Of a stretch of 64,000 bases of DNA, positions 16,998-25,102 are shown piece by piece; the stretch's first letter is position 1; each line of letters opens with the position of its first letter. The stretch is from Gluconobacter cadivus. Its GTDB lineage: Bacteria; Pseudomonadota; Alphaproteobacteria; Acetobacterales; Acetobacteraceae. Location of the stretch: contig NZ_JABCQI010000007.1 in the NCBI RefSeq assembly GCF_015244745.1, positions 124,001-188,000 on the forward strand, written 5' to 3'. The notes under the pieces were generated by a model that was not told the DNA's origin, did not search any database, and worked only from the letters and a program-made list of their open reading frames with translations. Both the position numbers and the translations under genes were made by a program.

Positions 16998-18452
16998 TTA
17001 AAGGGCGATCGGATATTCACGCGACGGCCTGTGTTCCGACACAAGTCGTCCTGAGAGCTCGCGGACAATCTCGGGATATCTGGTGGCCACATCACGCTTT
17101 TCGCCCGGATCTGCCGTCAGATCATAAAGTTCCAGCCGGGACGACCCGACAGGCCGCACGATTTTCCATCGCCCCAGACGCGCCGCCTGCCAGAAAGACG
17201 GCTCATACGTCTCCCAGTAGAGCAGTCGCTCCGGCAGCTCCCCCTGCCCCAGCAGAACGGGTGTCAGATCGCGACCATCCGTCACCACAGGAACACTGCG
17301 CCCTGCCAGCCCGAGAACCGTCGGCAGCAAATCTGGATGATAAACGGGTGTCCCGTTCGTCGTGCCCGCGGCGATCCGTGAAGGCCAGCGCGCAATCAGC
17401 GGAACACGGATTCCGCCCTCGTAAAGCTCGCGTTTATAGCCTCGCAACGGACCATGAGAGTTGAAGAAGGTCACAACCTCCGTCTGCTCCGCCGTGGGTT
17501 CGGATCTCGGCCCATGATCGGACGACACAAACACGATCGTATCGTTGTCCAGCCCCGACGCTTCAAGCGTTTGCAGAATACTGCCGACGCCAGCGTCCAG
17601 AAATTCGATCATAGCCGCATAGGCCTTTTCCCGGGCGCCCCAGGGCTCTCCTGCATAATCCCCCTCGGCTGGCGTAATATGCGGGCTATGCGGCGCGTTA
17701 TAGGCGACCGTCAGGAAAAAAGGCTTCTGGCGATGACGCCTGATGAAGTCGCAGCTCTGATCCGTCACGATGTCGGTTTCGTAGACAGCCCGCCCCCCGC
17801 CGGCATTTCCCGCGACATCCTGCAACGTCGTGCCGTCGTACCATTTCTCCGGAAAATAGCCCTGCGTCTTTTCCGTCTGCGTCAACCATCCGTGGAATTC
17901 ATCAAACCCGTGCCGCGTCGGGATGGCATCAGGATCGTAACCATCGAGATGCCACTTCCCCACCAGCCCCGTCACATATCCCTGCTCTTTCAGAACGGAC
18001 GCGACCGTCGGTTCCTTATCGAACAGATTGGCCCTGCGGATCTGCTCCTTCCCCTTGTATCCGACCACGCCTCCGGCGAGCGCAAAATTGTCTCGGATGG
18101 ACGCATGTCCCATATGACGCCCCGTCATGAGCGCACAGCGGGAAGGCGAGCAGATGGGCGCGCCACCATAAGCCTGCGTGAACTTCATGCCCTGAGCCGC
18201 CATCCGGTCGATATGCGGTGTGCGGATTCTGGTCTGGCCGTAACAGCCCAGATCATACACACCCAAGTCATCCGCGATGATGTAAATGATGTTGGGCGCC
18301 CGCGAGACTGCCCTGGAAGCCGCCTGCGCAGCCCCCTCCGACAGCCCCAAAGTCACCGTGCCGAGCGCTGCGCTTCCGGCGAGGAGTGTCCGCCGGTTCA
18401 TACGGATTGAACGGATCAAGGCCTGCGCCTCCTGTGATGGAACGGGATTCAT
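16998..18452 (-). CDS. Type I sulfatase A with Tat-type signal
   Basis: A 484-residue alkaline-phosphatase-superfamily sulfatase. APNIIYIIADDLG is the metal-binding DD strand, and ICSPSRCALMTG holds the Cys (101 from this start) that becomes formylglycine. KWHLDGYDPD and FVSSDHGP are further metal/active-site motifs. The N-terminus contains MNRRTLLAGSAALG, a twin-arginine-like signal, so it would be exported folded to the periplasm. The start may be Met18 (18401) directly at that signal, but the annotated ATG overlaps the previous stop as ATGA, suggesting coupling. It is the last gene of a minus-strand operon (sulfatase C, receptor, sulfatase B, this). Substrate unknown. Confidence 0.88.
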   Translation of the reverse strand: MNPVPSQEAQALIRSIRMNRRTLLAGSAALGTVTLGLSEGAAQAASRAVSRAPNIIYIIADDLGVYDLGCYGQTRIRTPHIDRMAAQGMKFTQAYGGAPICSPSRCALMTGRHMGHASIRDNFALAGGVVGYKGKEQIRRANLFDKEPTVASVLKEQGYVTGLVGKWHLDGYDPDAIPTRHGFDEFHGWLTQTEKTQGYFPEKWYDGTTLQDVAGNAGGGRAVYETDIVTDQSCDFIRRHRQKPFFLTVAYNAPHSPHITPAEGDYAGEPWGAREKAYAAMIEFLDAGVGSILQTLEASGLDNDTIVFVSSDHGPRSEPTAEQTEVVTFFNSHGPLRGYKRELYEGGIRVPLIARWPSRIAAGTTNGTPVYHPDLLPTVLGLAGRSVPVVTDGRDLTPVLLGQGELPERLLYWETYEPSFWQAARLGRWKIVRPVGSSRLELYDLTADPGEKRDVATRYPEIVRELSGRLVSEHRPSREYPIAL

Positions 18453-20803
18453 TGGCCGGAGGACTGCGCAGTCGTGAGGGTGACCGTGTCGATACGGCCC
18501 GTAAATGCTGCGGGCACCGTATAGGCCGGGCTCACGGCAGATCCCAGATCACGACCGATATCGAGGGTCTCCCGCGATGACAGGGCGATGTTGCTGAAAC
18601 GCGCCTGCCGGGCCGGGGCTCCGTCCACGGAAAGCCCTACCGTCGCGGGAACCGGCTTCCCGCCCACCCAGCGCCGGATCATCTCCGCTGCCGCATCGCT
18701 TGTCCCCGCTGTCCGCTCCTGCTCCGGTGTGACCGTCACGACAATATGCCGCCGTCCTGCCGCCAAAGGAGCAGACGTTACGATCTGTCCTGTCCGCACA
18801 CCATTTGCATTGGCTTCATAAACAAGGCGCCCCTTCGAAACATAAAGGGTGACACCCCCATATCGCCCGCCCTCGGCGAAAATCACCCCCTGCGCCCCGC
18901 CCGCAGGAACATCGACATCAGCACTCAGCGTATACGGATCATGCCCCAGATCCGGTGCAAAACGCGGCCCTACGCGATCCACGCCAGAGCGGTATGTAAA
19001 GACCGTCTGGCCTGTCGCCGTACCAAGCGGATATGCGTCAACTCCGGGCCGGAGCGGATCTGCATGATTACGGCTGGCCTCGTGCTGGAAAAGCGCCTGA
19101 AGCTCTTTGAGTTTTTCGGGATATTTCGCAGCCAGATCATGGGCCTGACTGTAGTCATCGCTCAACCTGTAGAGCTCCCACGGATGCGTCTGCGGCTGTG
19201 TCCCACGGGTCAGATACACGCGGTTGTCACCCACCTCCCATGTTTCCTGAGCAAGCTGTCCGGCCCACCATCCATCGGAATAAATGCCCAGATTTCCGCT
19301 CGTAGTGAAATACTGCACTTTGTGCCGCGACGGAGCGTCGGGATGATCGAACGTATAAAGCAGGCTCCGGCCTTCAATCGGGAGTTGCTCAACGCCCGCC
19401 GTGTGGGACGGCGGTGTAATCCCGGCGGCTTCATAAAGCGTTGGCGCAATATCGTTCAGATGCCCGAATTGACCCCGTATTCCATGAGTGTCGTGGATGC
19501 GTGCGGGCCAAGAGATGACCAGCGGGTCCGTCGTCCCACCCAGATGGGCGGCATCCTGTTTCGTGCCCTGAAACGGAGACGTCAGCGCCCATGCCCATGC
19601 GGCGGCATAATGGTTGAGATACAACTCGCTTCCCAGCGCATCACTGTCGGCCAGACGCGTCCTGACATCCGGCGTTCCGCCCTCCGCAGTCTTCGCATCC
19701 CTCCCCAGAAACCCGCCTTCGGCACTCCCGCCATTATCCCCGAACACTTCCAGGACAAGCGTGTTGTCCGCAATGCCTTCCTCCCGCAGAGTCGCCAGAA
19801 GCCGTCCGACTTCATGATCGGTTTCTTCGGCAAAAGCGGCATAGACCTCGGCCTGATGCGCGAGCAGCTTCTTTTCATCCGCAGACAGACTGTCCCATGC
19901 AGGCAGGGTGGAGGGGCGCGGTGTCAGTTCCGCATTCGCCGGGATAACGCCAAGCGCCTTCTGACGCTCAAAGCTCTGCTGCCGGATAACATCCCAGCCC
20001 TGATCGAACTTCCCTTTATATTTCGCAATCCATGCCTTGGGCACATGATGCGGCTCGTGCGTCGCACCCGTCGCATAATAAAGGAAGAACGGTTTATCGT
20101 GCGCCACGGCGTCATGCTGATGCAGCCAGCGGACGGCTTCGTTGGTGATGTCGGTCGTGAAATAATAGCCCTGTTCCGGCGTGGAAGACGGCTCAACAGG
20201 GGTCTGGTCACGGTAAAGACGCGGATAATACTGATTGTCCGCTGCGGCGAGAAACCCATAAAAATGTTCGAACCCCCACCGCCCTGTCGGCCACAGATCA
20301 AACGGCCCCGCCGCGCTAATCTGCCAGTAAGGCGTATTGTGCCATTTTCCGAACGCCGCCGTATTATATCCGTGTTCCTTGAGAACTTCGGCAACCGGCG
20401 TCACGTTCGCAGGCAGAACGGTATTATACCCCGGATGTCTGGAAGCAGCTTCTTCGATATTTCCGAACCCCACCTGCCGGTCATTATATCCCGTCAGCAA
20501 GGATGCCCGCGACGGGGAGCACAAAGCATTGACGTGAAAATTGTTATACCGCAGCCCGGCATCCGCCAGACGCGTGAAATCCGGTGTCGAAATCGGGCCA
20601 CCAAAAACATTCGTCGCACCAAATCCGACATCATCAATCAGAATCACGACAATATTCGGCGCCCCCTTGGGCGCCTGTGGCGATTGCGGCCAGCCCTGCG
20701 TCGCCTCGGACGGTTCTGCGGCACGGGCATGCTGCACAACACTACCCCATAAAAGCGTACTGCCCAGAAGAAGGCCCAGAGACATCTGTCTTTTCATGAC
20801 CAT
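18449..20803 (-). CDS. Large arylsulfatase (type I sulfatase B) with C-terminal beta domain
   Basis: A 784-residue sulfatase of the AtsA-like long type. It has a Sec-type signal peptide (about 1-28) with no twin arginine. VVILIDDVGFGATN supplies metal ligands and NALCSPSRASLLTG carries the formylglycine Cys at 95. KWHNTPYWQ and VFGDNGGSAEGG follow. After the catalytic part (to about 590), a C-terminal module (YTLSADVDVPAGGAQGVIFAEG onwards) resembles a concanavalin-like sandwich seen in this subfamily. Family members cleave aryl sulfates. It lies 11 bp after the TonB-dependent receptor gene and overlaps sulfatase A by 4 bp. Unlike the other four sulfatases here, it appears Sec-exported. Confidence 0.88.
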   Translation of the reverse strand: MVMKRQMSLGLLLGSTLLWGSVVQHARAAEPSEATQGWPQSPQAPKGAPNIVVILIDDVGFGATNVFGGPISTPDFTRLADAGLRYNNFHVNALCSPSRASLLTGYNDRQVGFGNIEEAASRHPGYNTVLPANVTPVAEVLKEHGYNTAAFGKWHNTPYWQISAAGPFDLWPTGRWGFEHFYGFLAAADNQYYPRLYRDQTPVEPSSTPEQGYYFTTDITNEAVRWLHQHDAVAHDKPFFLYYATGATHEPHHVPKAWIAKYKGKFDQGWDVIRQQSFERQKALGVIPANAELTPRPSTLPAWDSLSADEKKLLAHQAEVYAAFAEETDHEVGRLLATLREEGIADNTLVLEVFGDNGGSAEGGFLGRDAKTAEGGTPDVRTRLADSDALGSELYLNHYAAAWAWALTSPFQGTKQDAAHLGGTTDPLVISWPARIHDTHGIRGQFGHLNDIAPTLYEAAGITPPSHTAGVEQLPIEGRSLLYTFDHPDAPSRHKVQYFTTSGNLGIYSDGWWAGQLAQETWEVGDNRVYLTRGTQPQTHPWELYRLSDDYSQAHDLAAKYPEKLKELQALFQHEASRNHADPLRPGVDAYPLGTATGQTVFTYRSGVDRVGPRFAPDLGHDPYTLSADVDVPAGGAQGVIFAEGGRYGGVTLYVSKGRLVYEANANGVRTGQIVTSAPLAAGRRHIVVTVTPEQERTAGTSDAAAEMIRRWVGGKPVPATVGLSVDGAPARQARFSNIALSSRETLDIGRDLGSAVSPAYTVPAAFTGRIDTVTLTTAQSSGQ

Positions 20804-20814
20804 TCCTCGCCGGT

Positions 20815-23364
20815 TCAGTAGTTCACGCGGGCAATAAAGCCGAAATTGCGGGGCTGCGTGACATAGGCGTACCAGCTGCCATTTCCCGAAGCGGCGCTTC
20901 CCTGGGAAATCTGCGTGACACGCCGCTCGTCCGTTGCATTATTGATGAAGCCCGCGAGTTCCCAACGCCCCTGATGGTCGCGAAACCCGAAATTCAGGTT
21001 CAGCGTGCCATAAGCCGGCACCCAGCCATAAACGGAGTTGTTGCTGGAGGTGTTCATGCGGGTGTTGTAATTGTAGCTCCCACCTGCATAGGCATCGAGA
21101 GGGCGGGAAAAAATCTTTCCGATCCCGTGCGAATACTGCACCGCAGCCGACAGCGCCCATCTCGGCACGAACGGAATCTGCGTATGGGCGAGACTGTAAG
21201 CGCCTTTCCATGCCAGTTCCGGTGGTGCACTTGTGGAATACTGGAGGAACTGGGCGTCATTATAAGACGCAGACAGAGACGTTACGAGATTGGCAAGCGG
21301 GCTGTAATGAATGTCCATCTCCGCACCACGGACCCGCACTTTTGGAGCACTGCTCAGATAGGAAACCAGCGCGCCCTGATATTCATGAACTGCCGTGACC
21401 TGATAGTTGTGGTCGTTCGTCTGATACAGCGCACCGCTGACCAGAAGACGGTTCTGAAGAAACTGCGCCTTCGCCCCGACCTCAAAAGAGTCGTCCGTCT
21501 CCTTGCCCACATTCGGCGAAACTGCGCCCTGAGAAAGCTGGCTCGCAGAAAAAGAGACCAGATTGAGGCCACCGGATTTTCCACCGCGGCCATAGCGGCC
21601 GTAAACAATGGCATTATCCGCCACATGGTATTTCGCAACGAACTGTCCGGTTACGAAACCATTATCGACATGCGCGCCATACCCCGTATTGCTACCATAC
21701 AGGCCCCAGATTTTCTGTGCCGTAGCCAGTGGTGTGATGGCTGAATTATAGCTTTCGGGTGTAACCTGCCATTGGGAAAAACTTCCCGTCTTGGTGCTGT
21801 AATTATATCGTACGCCCGTCACGAAATCCAGTTTGCGGGTGATGTGCCAGGTCCCGTTCGCGTAAAGCCCATAATAATTGGTGGTGGGCTGTCCATAGCT
21901 GCGCACGTCATAATTGTTCAGGACATTCGAGGCCTGTTCGGCAGAAATACCGCTGACGGGTGAGCTTCCGGTTCCATATCCATACCACGCTCCGGCATCC
22001 GGCCCGTAGCGGGTATCGCCGTAAACACGGTTTTCCTGCCACATGTAAAACGCTCCAACCCGATAATCGAGCAGACGCCCCAGAGAACTGGAAAAACGGA
22101 GTTCCTGCGTGAACTGCCTTTGATCGACCTTGGCATTGCTGTTGAGAATGGCATTGGCCGGCCCCAGATCACCGTCATTATGCGGTGCCCAGTCCCACCA
22201 CCGGAAAGCCGTGATGGAGGACAGCGTGAAATTGGCATGGTGCCAGTCCACATGGCCCGAAAGCCCCATGTCTTCCTGCTCTGCGTCAGAAAGAGAGCTT
22301 CGGTTGATGGTATAAGGCGCATTGGAGGGGGCCGTGCCACCATATCCCGCCCAACCCAAACGCTGCGGCAGCGTTCCCGCTACGGCGCTGCCATCCGTCT
22401 TGGTTGCAACGATCTTGTAGAGCCCCCCAGAGCAGCAGTTTTCACGAAGATGGGCATAATCTCCCGTCAGCCGGACACTCAGCTCATCCGTGGGGTGATA
22501 CAGAACCTGTGCGCGGAAAGAGCGGCTTGTCTGGCCATTAATATCGCCCCCGCCCGCAAGGTTTTTGACCCAGCCGCTGTTGCCATATCCCAACGCACTC
22601 AGCCGGACCGCAAGCTTGTCCTTGACGAGCGGCGTCGTCACCCCAAGGCTCCAGCGGTTATAATCATAATTTCCAACCCCCGCTTCACCATAGACATGTC
22701 GGGTATGCAGATCCGGCGCGGCCGTTGTGAGTTCGATGGCGCCTGCCGTGGCCGTCATGCCCCCTTCCGTTCCCGCCGGACCACGCAGGACGGTGATCCC
22801 GTTCAGATCGACCAGATCGCTCAGCGCAGTCGCAGGGCGTGAACGATAAACACCATCGACATACACCGCCACGCCCCCTTCGATCCCATCCGTCGCTGCC
22901 GTTCCGGCGGCTCCGAGACCACGGATATTGATTGTGGTGTTGCGCGGATTGGAAATATTGAGTTGAACGGTCGGCAGGAGACGCGCGGCCTGAGGCAGGG
23001 CCGTGATATGTTCGGCCTTCAGTTCCTGTGCACCGATCCGTGTCGCAGCCTGCGGAACGTTCTGAAGCGCATGCGTTTCCTGGTCAATCGTATGCGCTGC
23101 TGCCTGCACCGGAGATGCGACCACATGGATCCGTTCCGGATCGGAGACCGGCGCCCTGACCGCTTTGAGAGTGGGCCGAGCTGCCGGAACCGATTTTGCC
23201 GTATGGTGCCTGTGCGCGGTATGCGTGGCCGCGATTCCTTCTTTGGGGACGGCGCTCTGTGCCTGCGCACTGTCCCACCCCGTCACATCAACCACGGCAG
23301 CGATGGCGGTAAGCAGGACGTATTTTTTCTTCATGACCAGAATATTCCCGAACCGCATTAACAT
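20815..23364 (-). CDS. TonB-dependent outer-membrane receptor in sulfatase island
   Basis: An 849-residue receptor. The plug domain spans about 100-230: AARLLPTVQLNISNPRNTTINIRGLG, VAVYVDGVYRSRP, GITVLRGPAGTEGG. A long beta-barrel with many aromatic-rich strands follows, ending in FGFIARVNY. The signal peptide best fits a start at Met11 (23334, MKKKYVLLTAIAAVV), though an upstream ATG at 23364 is in frame. It is cotranscribed with sulfatases on both sides, so it probably imports a sulfated aromatic or sulfated glycan across the outer membrane with TonB energy. Ligand specificity cannot be read from sequence. Confidence 0.9.
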   Translation of the reverse strand: MLMRFGNILVMKKKYVLLTAIAAVVDVTGWDSAQAQSAVPKEGIAATHTAHRHHTAKSVPAARPTLKAVRAPVSDPERIHVVASPVQAAAHTIDQETHALQNVPQAATRIGAQELKAEHITALPQAARLLPTVQLNISNPRNTTINIRGLGAAGTAATDGIEGGVAVYVDGVYRSRPATALSDLVDLNGITVLRGPAGTEGGMTATAGAIELTTAAPDLHTRHVYGEAGVGNYDYNRWSLGVTTPLVKDKLAVRLSALGYGNSGWVKNLAGGGDINGQTSRSFRAQVLYHPTDELSVRLTGDYAHLRENCCSGGLYKIVATKTDGSAVAGTLPQRLGWAGYGGTAPSNAPYTINRSSLSDAEQEDMGLSGHVDWHHANFTLSSITAFRWWDWAPHNDGDLGPANAILNSNAKVDQRQFTQELRFSSSLGRLLDYRVGAFYMWQENRVYGDTRYGPDAGAWYGYGTGSSPVSGISAEQASNVLNNYDVRSYGQPTTNYYGLYANGTWHITRKLDFVTGVRYNYSTKTGSFSQWQVTPESYNSAITPLATAQKIWGLYGSNTGYGAHVDNGFVTGQFVAKYHVADNAIVYGRYGRGGKSGGLNLVSFSASQLSQGAVSPNVGKETDDSFEVGAKAQFLQNRLLVSGALYQTNDHNYQVTAVHEYQGALVSYLSSAPKVRVRGAEMDIHYSPLANLVTSLSASYNDAQFLQYSTSAPPELAWKGAYSLAHTQIPFVPRWALSAAVQYSHGIGKIFSRPLDAYAGGSYNYNTRMNTSSNNSVYGWVPAYGTLNLNFGFRDHQGRWELAGFINNATDERRVTQISQGSAASGNGSWYAYVTQPRNFGFIARVNY

Positions 23365-23366
23365 TT

Positions 23367-23399
23367 ATATATCGTTGTTTTTACATAAGAACGATATAT
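23367..23399 (-). promoter_or_regulatory. Inverted repeat before TonB receptor gene, candidate operator
   Basis: ATATATCGTT (23367-23376) is exactly complementary to AACGATATAT (23390-23399), with a 13-bp spacer. The right arm continues into the self-palindrome ACGATATATCGT (23391-23402). The block abuts the receptor's first possible start. Within it, ATATCGTTGTTTT (23369-23381) recurs identically upstream of the sulfate transporter at 31257-31269. Confidence 0.5.
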
Positions 23400-23425
23400 C
23401 GTCGTTTTGATTCGGTCCATACGAA

Positions 23426-23438
23426 CGAATCGGATTCG
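23426..23438. promoter_or_regulatory. Short perfect palindrome between sulfatase C and receptor
   Basis: CGAATC-G-GATTCG is a 13-bp dyad in the 145-bp gap between the sulfatase C stop and the receptor start. It may be part of the receptor promoter or a weak terminator; nothing else is recognisable in the rest of this gap. Confidence 0.3.
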
Positions 23439-23509
23439 GGATGTATTTATTTACACTATTTTATAATGTTATATGTCCTATGTTCTGGTCTGCTTTGGTG
23501 AACCCCACA

Positions 23510-24952
23510 TCAGTCAGACCGGGACGCATCATAATGATCCGCAAAATCCTGGGCATCCGCTCCCCAACTGTAACTGCCCTGCGGGAAAGGCAGCATCGTT
23601 GCATTCCAGACTGCCCATTCCTTTTTCAGACGGGCAAAAAGCTCCGGTTTGCGATCTTTCAGATTGGCTCTCTCACGCGGATCGCTGACAACGTCGAAGA
23701 GAAATTCGTTCTCCCCGATTTTCAAATATTTGTAATCGCCATCGAGATGAGCGTGCTGGTCATGGATCTTGTAACGCCAGAACAGTGAGCGCGACTGGCG
23801 TTTCTCCGGATTACTCAGGAACGGCAGAAGATTTGTGCCGTCGGACGGGAAAGTTGCGTCCGGCGTCACGCCCGCAGCAGCCAGGAAACTGGGAAGCCAG
23901 TCCATCGTGATGAGGGTCTGGTCGCTCTCGGACCCTGCCCTCACCCGTGCGGGCCACCTCAGAACCGCCGGCACCCTGAGCCCACCCTCCAGAAGCTCCC
24001 CCTTCATGCCCGTAAAAGGCCAGATCTCGGAGAAACGCTCGCCGCCGTTGTCGCTGGTAAACACGACGATCGTATTTTCCGTCAGTTGATGGCGGTCAAG
24101 TGTCGCAAGAACCCGGCCGATCTGGTCATCCATGGCTCTGACCATCCGGCCATAGGTCTTCTGCGTTCCGCCATCATAGTCGAAGATCCTGCCTTTCAGG
24201 CGCTTTGATTCGGCCTCATCCTCCGGCCCTTCCCAAGGCCAGTGCGGCGCATTGAAATGCAGACTGAGGAAAAATGGCGACGGGTCCTGTGCAAACGTCT
24301 CGACCAGCCGAACGGCTTCGTCCCCCAGAAGCCCCGTCAGATAACCATGATCGTGGATCAGATGGTCGTCCCGATAAAACTGGTCCTCACCGGGTTTTCC
24401 CTGATGGGTGAAATAGTCGGCAGCGCCACCAGAAATACCGTAAAAATGGTCATAGCCGCTCTTGAGCGGCCCGAACTCCGGAGGGCTCCCAAGGTGCCAC
24501 TTCCCCACCAGAGCCGTCCTGTACCCGGCCCTGTGAAGCTGCTCCGGGAGGGTCGGCAATCCCGGCGGAAGCCCGATTTTCCCGCTGGATGAGGCAATCG
24601 GTTCTTCCAGACCACAGGTAATCCGGTCCTGATAACGCCCGGTAATCAGGGCCGTCCGCGTCGCGGAACAGACGGCGGAATTCGCATAGGCGCGCGTCAG
24701 CTTGATGCCTTCATGCGCGATACGGTCAATGGAAGGCGTCGTAAAACCCGGCGTGCCGAAGCAGCTCACATCCGCGTATCCAAGATCATCCGCAAGAATG
24801 AAAATGATGTTCGGTGCCTTTGCTCTTTCGCCGGAACGGCCCGAAATCCCCGGCTGGGCGATCGCCCGCGCTCCCGGCCCCGTCATTGCGCCAAGGCCGA
24901 TCCCTGCGACAGTGGAAAGGAAGGCGCGACGCCTCTGGACAAATCGGGTCAT
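23510..24952 (-). CDS. Type I sulfatase C with Tat signal
   Basis: This 480-residue sulfatase starts, as I read it, at the ATG whose product begins MTRFVQRRRAFLSTVAG. That is a good twin-arginine signal (RRAFL), and the longer frame to 25042 would put 30 hydrophobic residues before it. NIIFILADDLGYADVS binds metal. The active-site motif is AVCSATRTALITG, i.e. C-S-A-T-R with Ala in place of the usual Pro; C-x-[PA]-x-R is still accepted by the formylglycine-generating enzyme in known sulfatases. KWHLGSPPEFGPL and FTSDNGGERFSE follow. It is the first gene of the C-receptor-B-A operon and faces the arylsulfotransferase-like gene across a shared promoter region. Confidence 0.88.
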   Translation of the reverse strand: MTRFVQRRRAFLSTVAGIGLGAMTGPGARAIAQPGISGRSGERAKAPNIIFILADDLGYADVSCFGTPGFTTPSIDRIAHEGIKLTRAYANSAVCSATRTALITGRYQDRITCGLEEPIASSSGKIGLPPGLPTLPEQLHRAGYRTALVGKWHLGSPPEFGPLKSGYDHFYGISGGAADYFTHQGKPGEDQFYRDDHLIHDHGYLTGLLGDEAVRLVETFAQDPSPFFLSLHFNAPHWPWEGPEDEAESKRLKGRIFDYDGGTQKTYGRMVRAMDDQIGRVLATLDRHQLTENTIVVFTSDNGGERFSEIWPFTGMKGELLEGGLRVPAVLRWPARVRAGSESDQTLITMDWLPSFLAAAGVTPDATFPSDGTNLLPFLSNPEKRQSRSLFWRYKIHDQHAHLDGDYKYLKIGENEFLFDVVSDPRERANLKDRKPELFARLKKEWAVWNATMLPFPQGSYSWGADAQDFADHYDASRSD

Positions 24953-24990
24953 CTGCGGGCTTTCAGTCTGGATTATTAAACTATCAATTA

Positions 24991-25012
24991 TGGTTAAAAA
25001 TATTAACAACCA
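24991..25012. promoter_or_regulatory. Dyad in divergent promoter of sulfatase C and sulfotransferase genes
   Basis: TGGTT (24991-24995) and AACCA (25008-25012) flank an inner GTTAA/TTAAC repeat (24993-24997 and 25003-25007). The block is centred in the AT-rich 150-bp region between the two divergent starts, where a shared regulator could bind. Confidence 0.4.
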
Positions 25013-25102
25013 AAAAATAGGATGTAAATTCATAAAAACCAATATTGATGGTTGAAAGAACCTCGAAAAGCGGTTTCAGTTGGCAAACTCCTCCGGGAGA
25101 CC

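Noticed and set aside
18746-20752. 668-codon open frame on the plus strand opposite sulfatase B
   Set aside because: It is antisense to a clear sulfatase, is rich in Arg/Pro/His with no domain, and is explained by GC-rich codon bias of the real gene.
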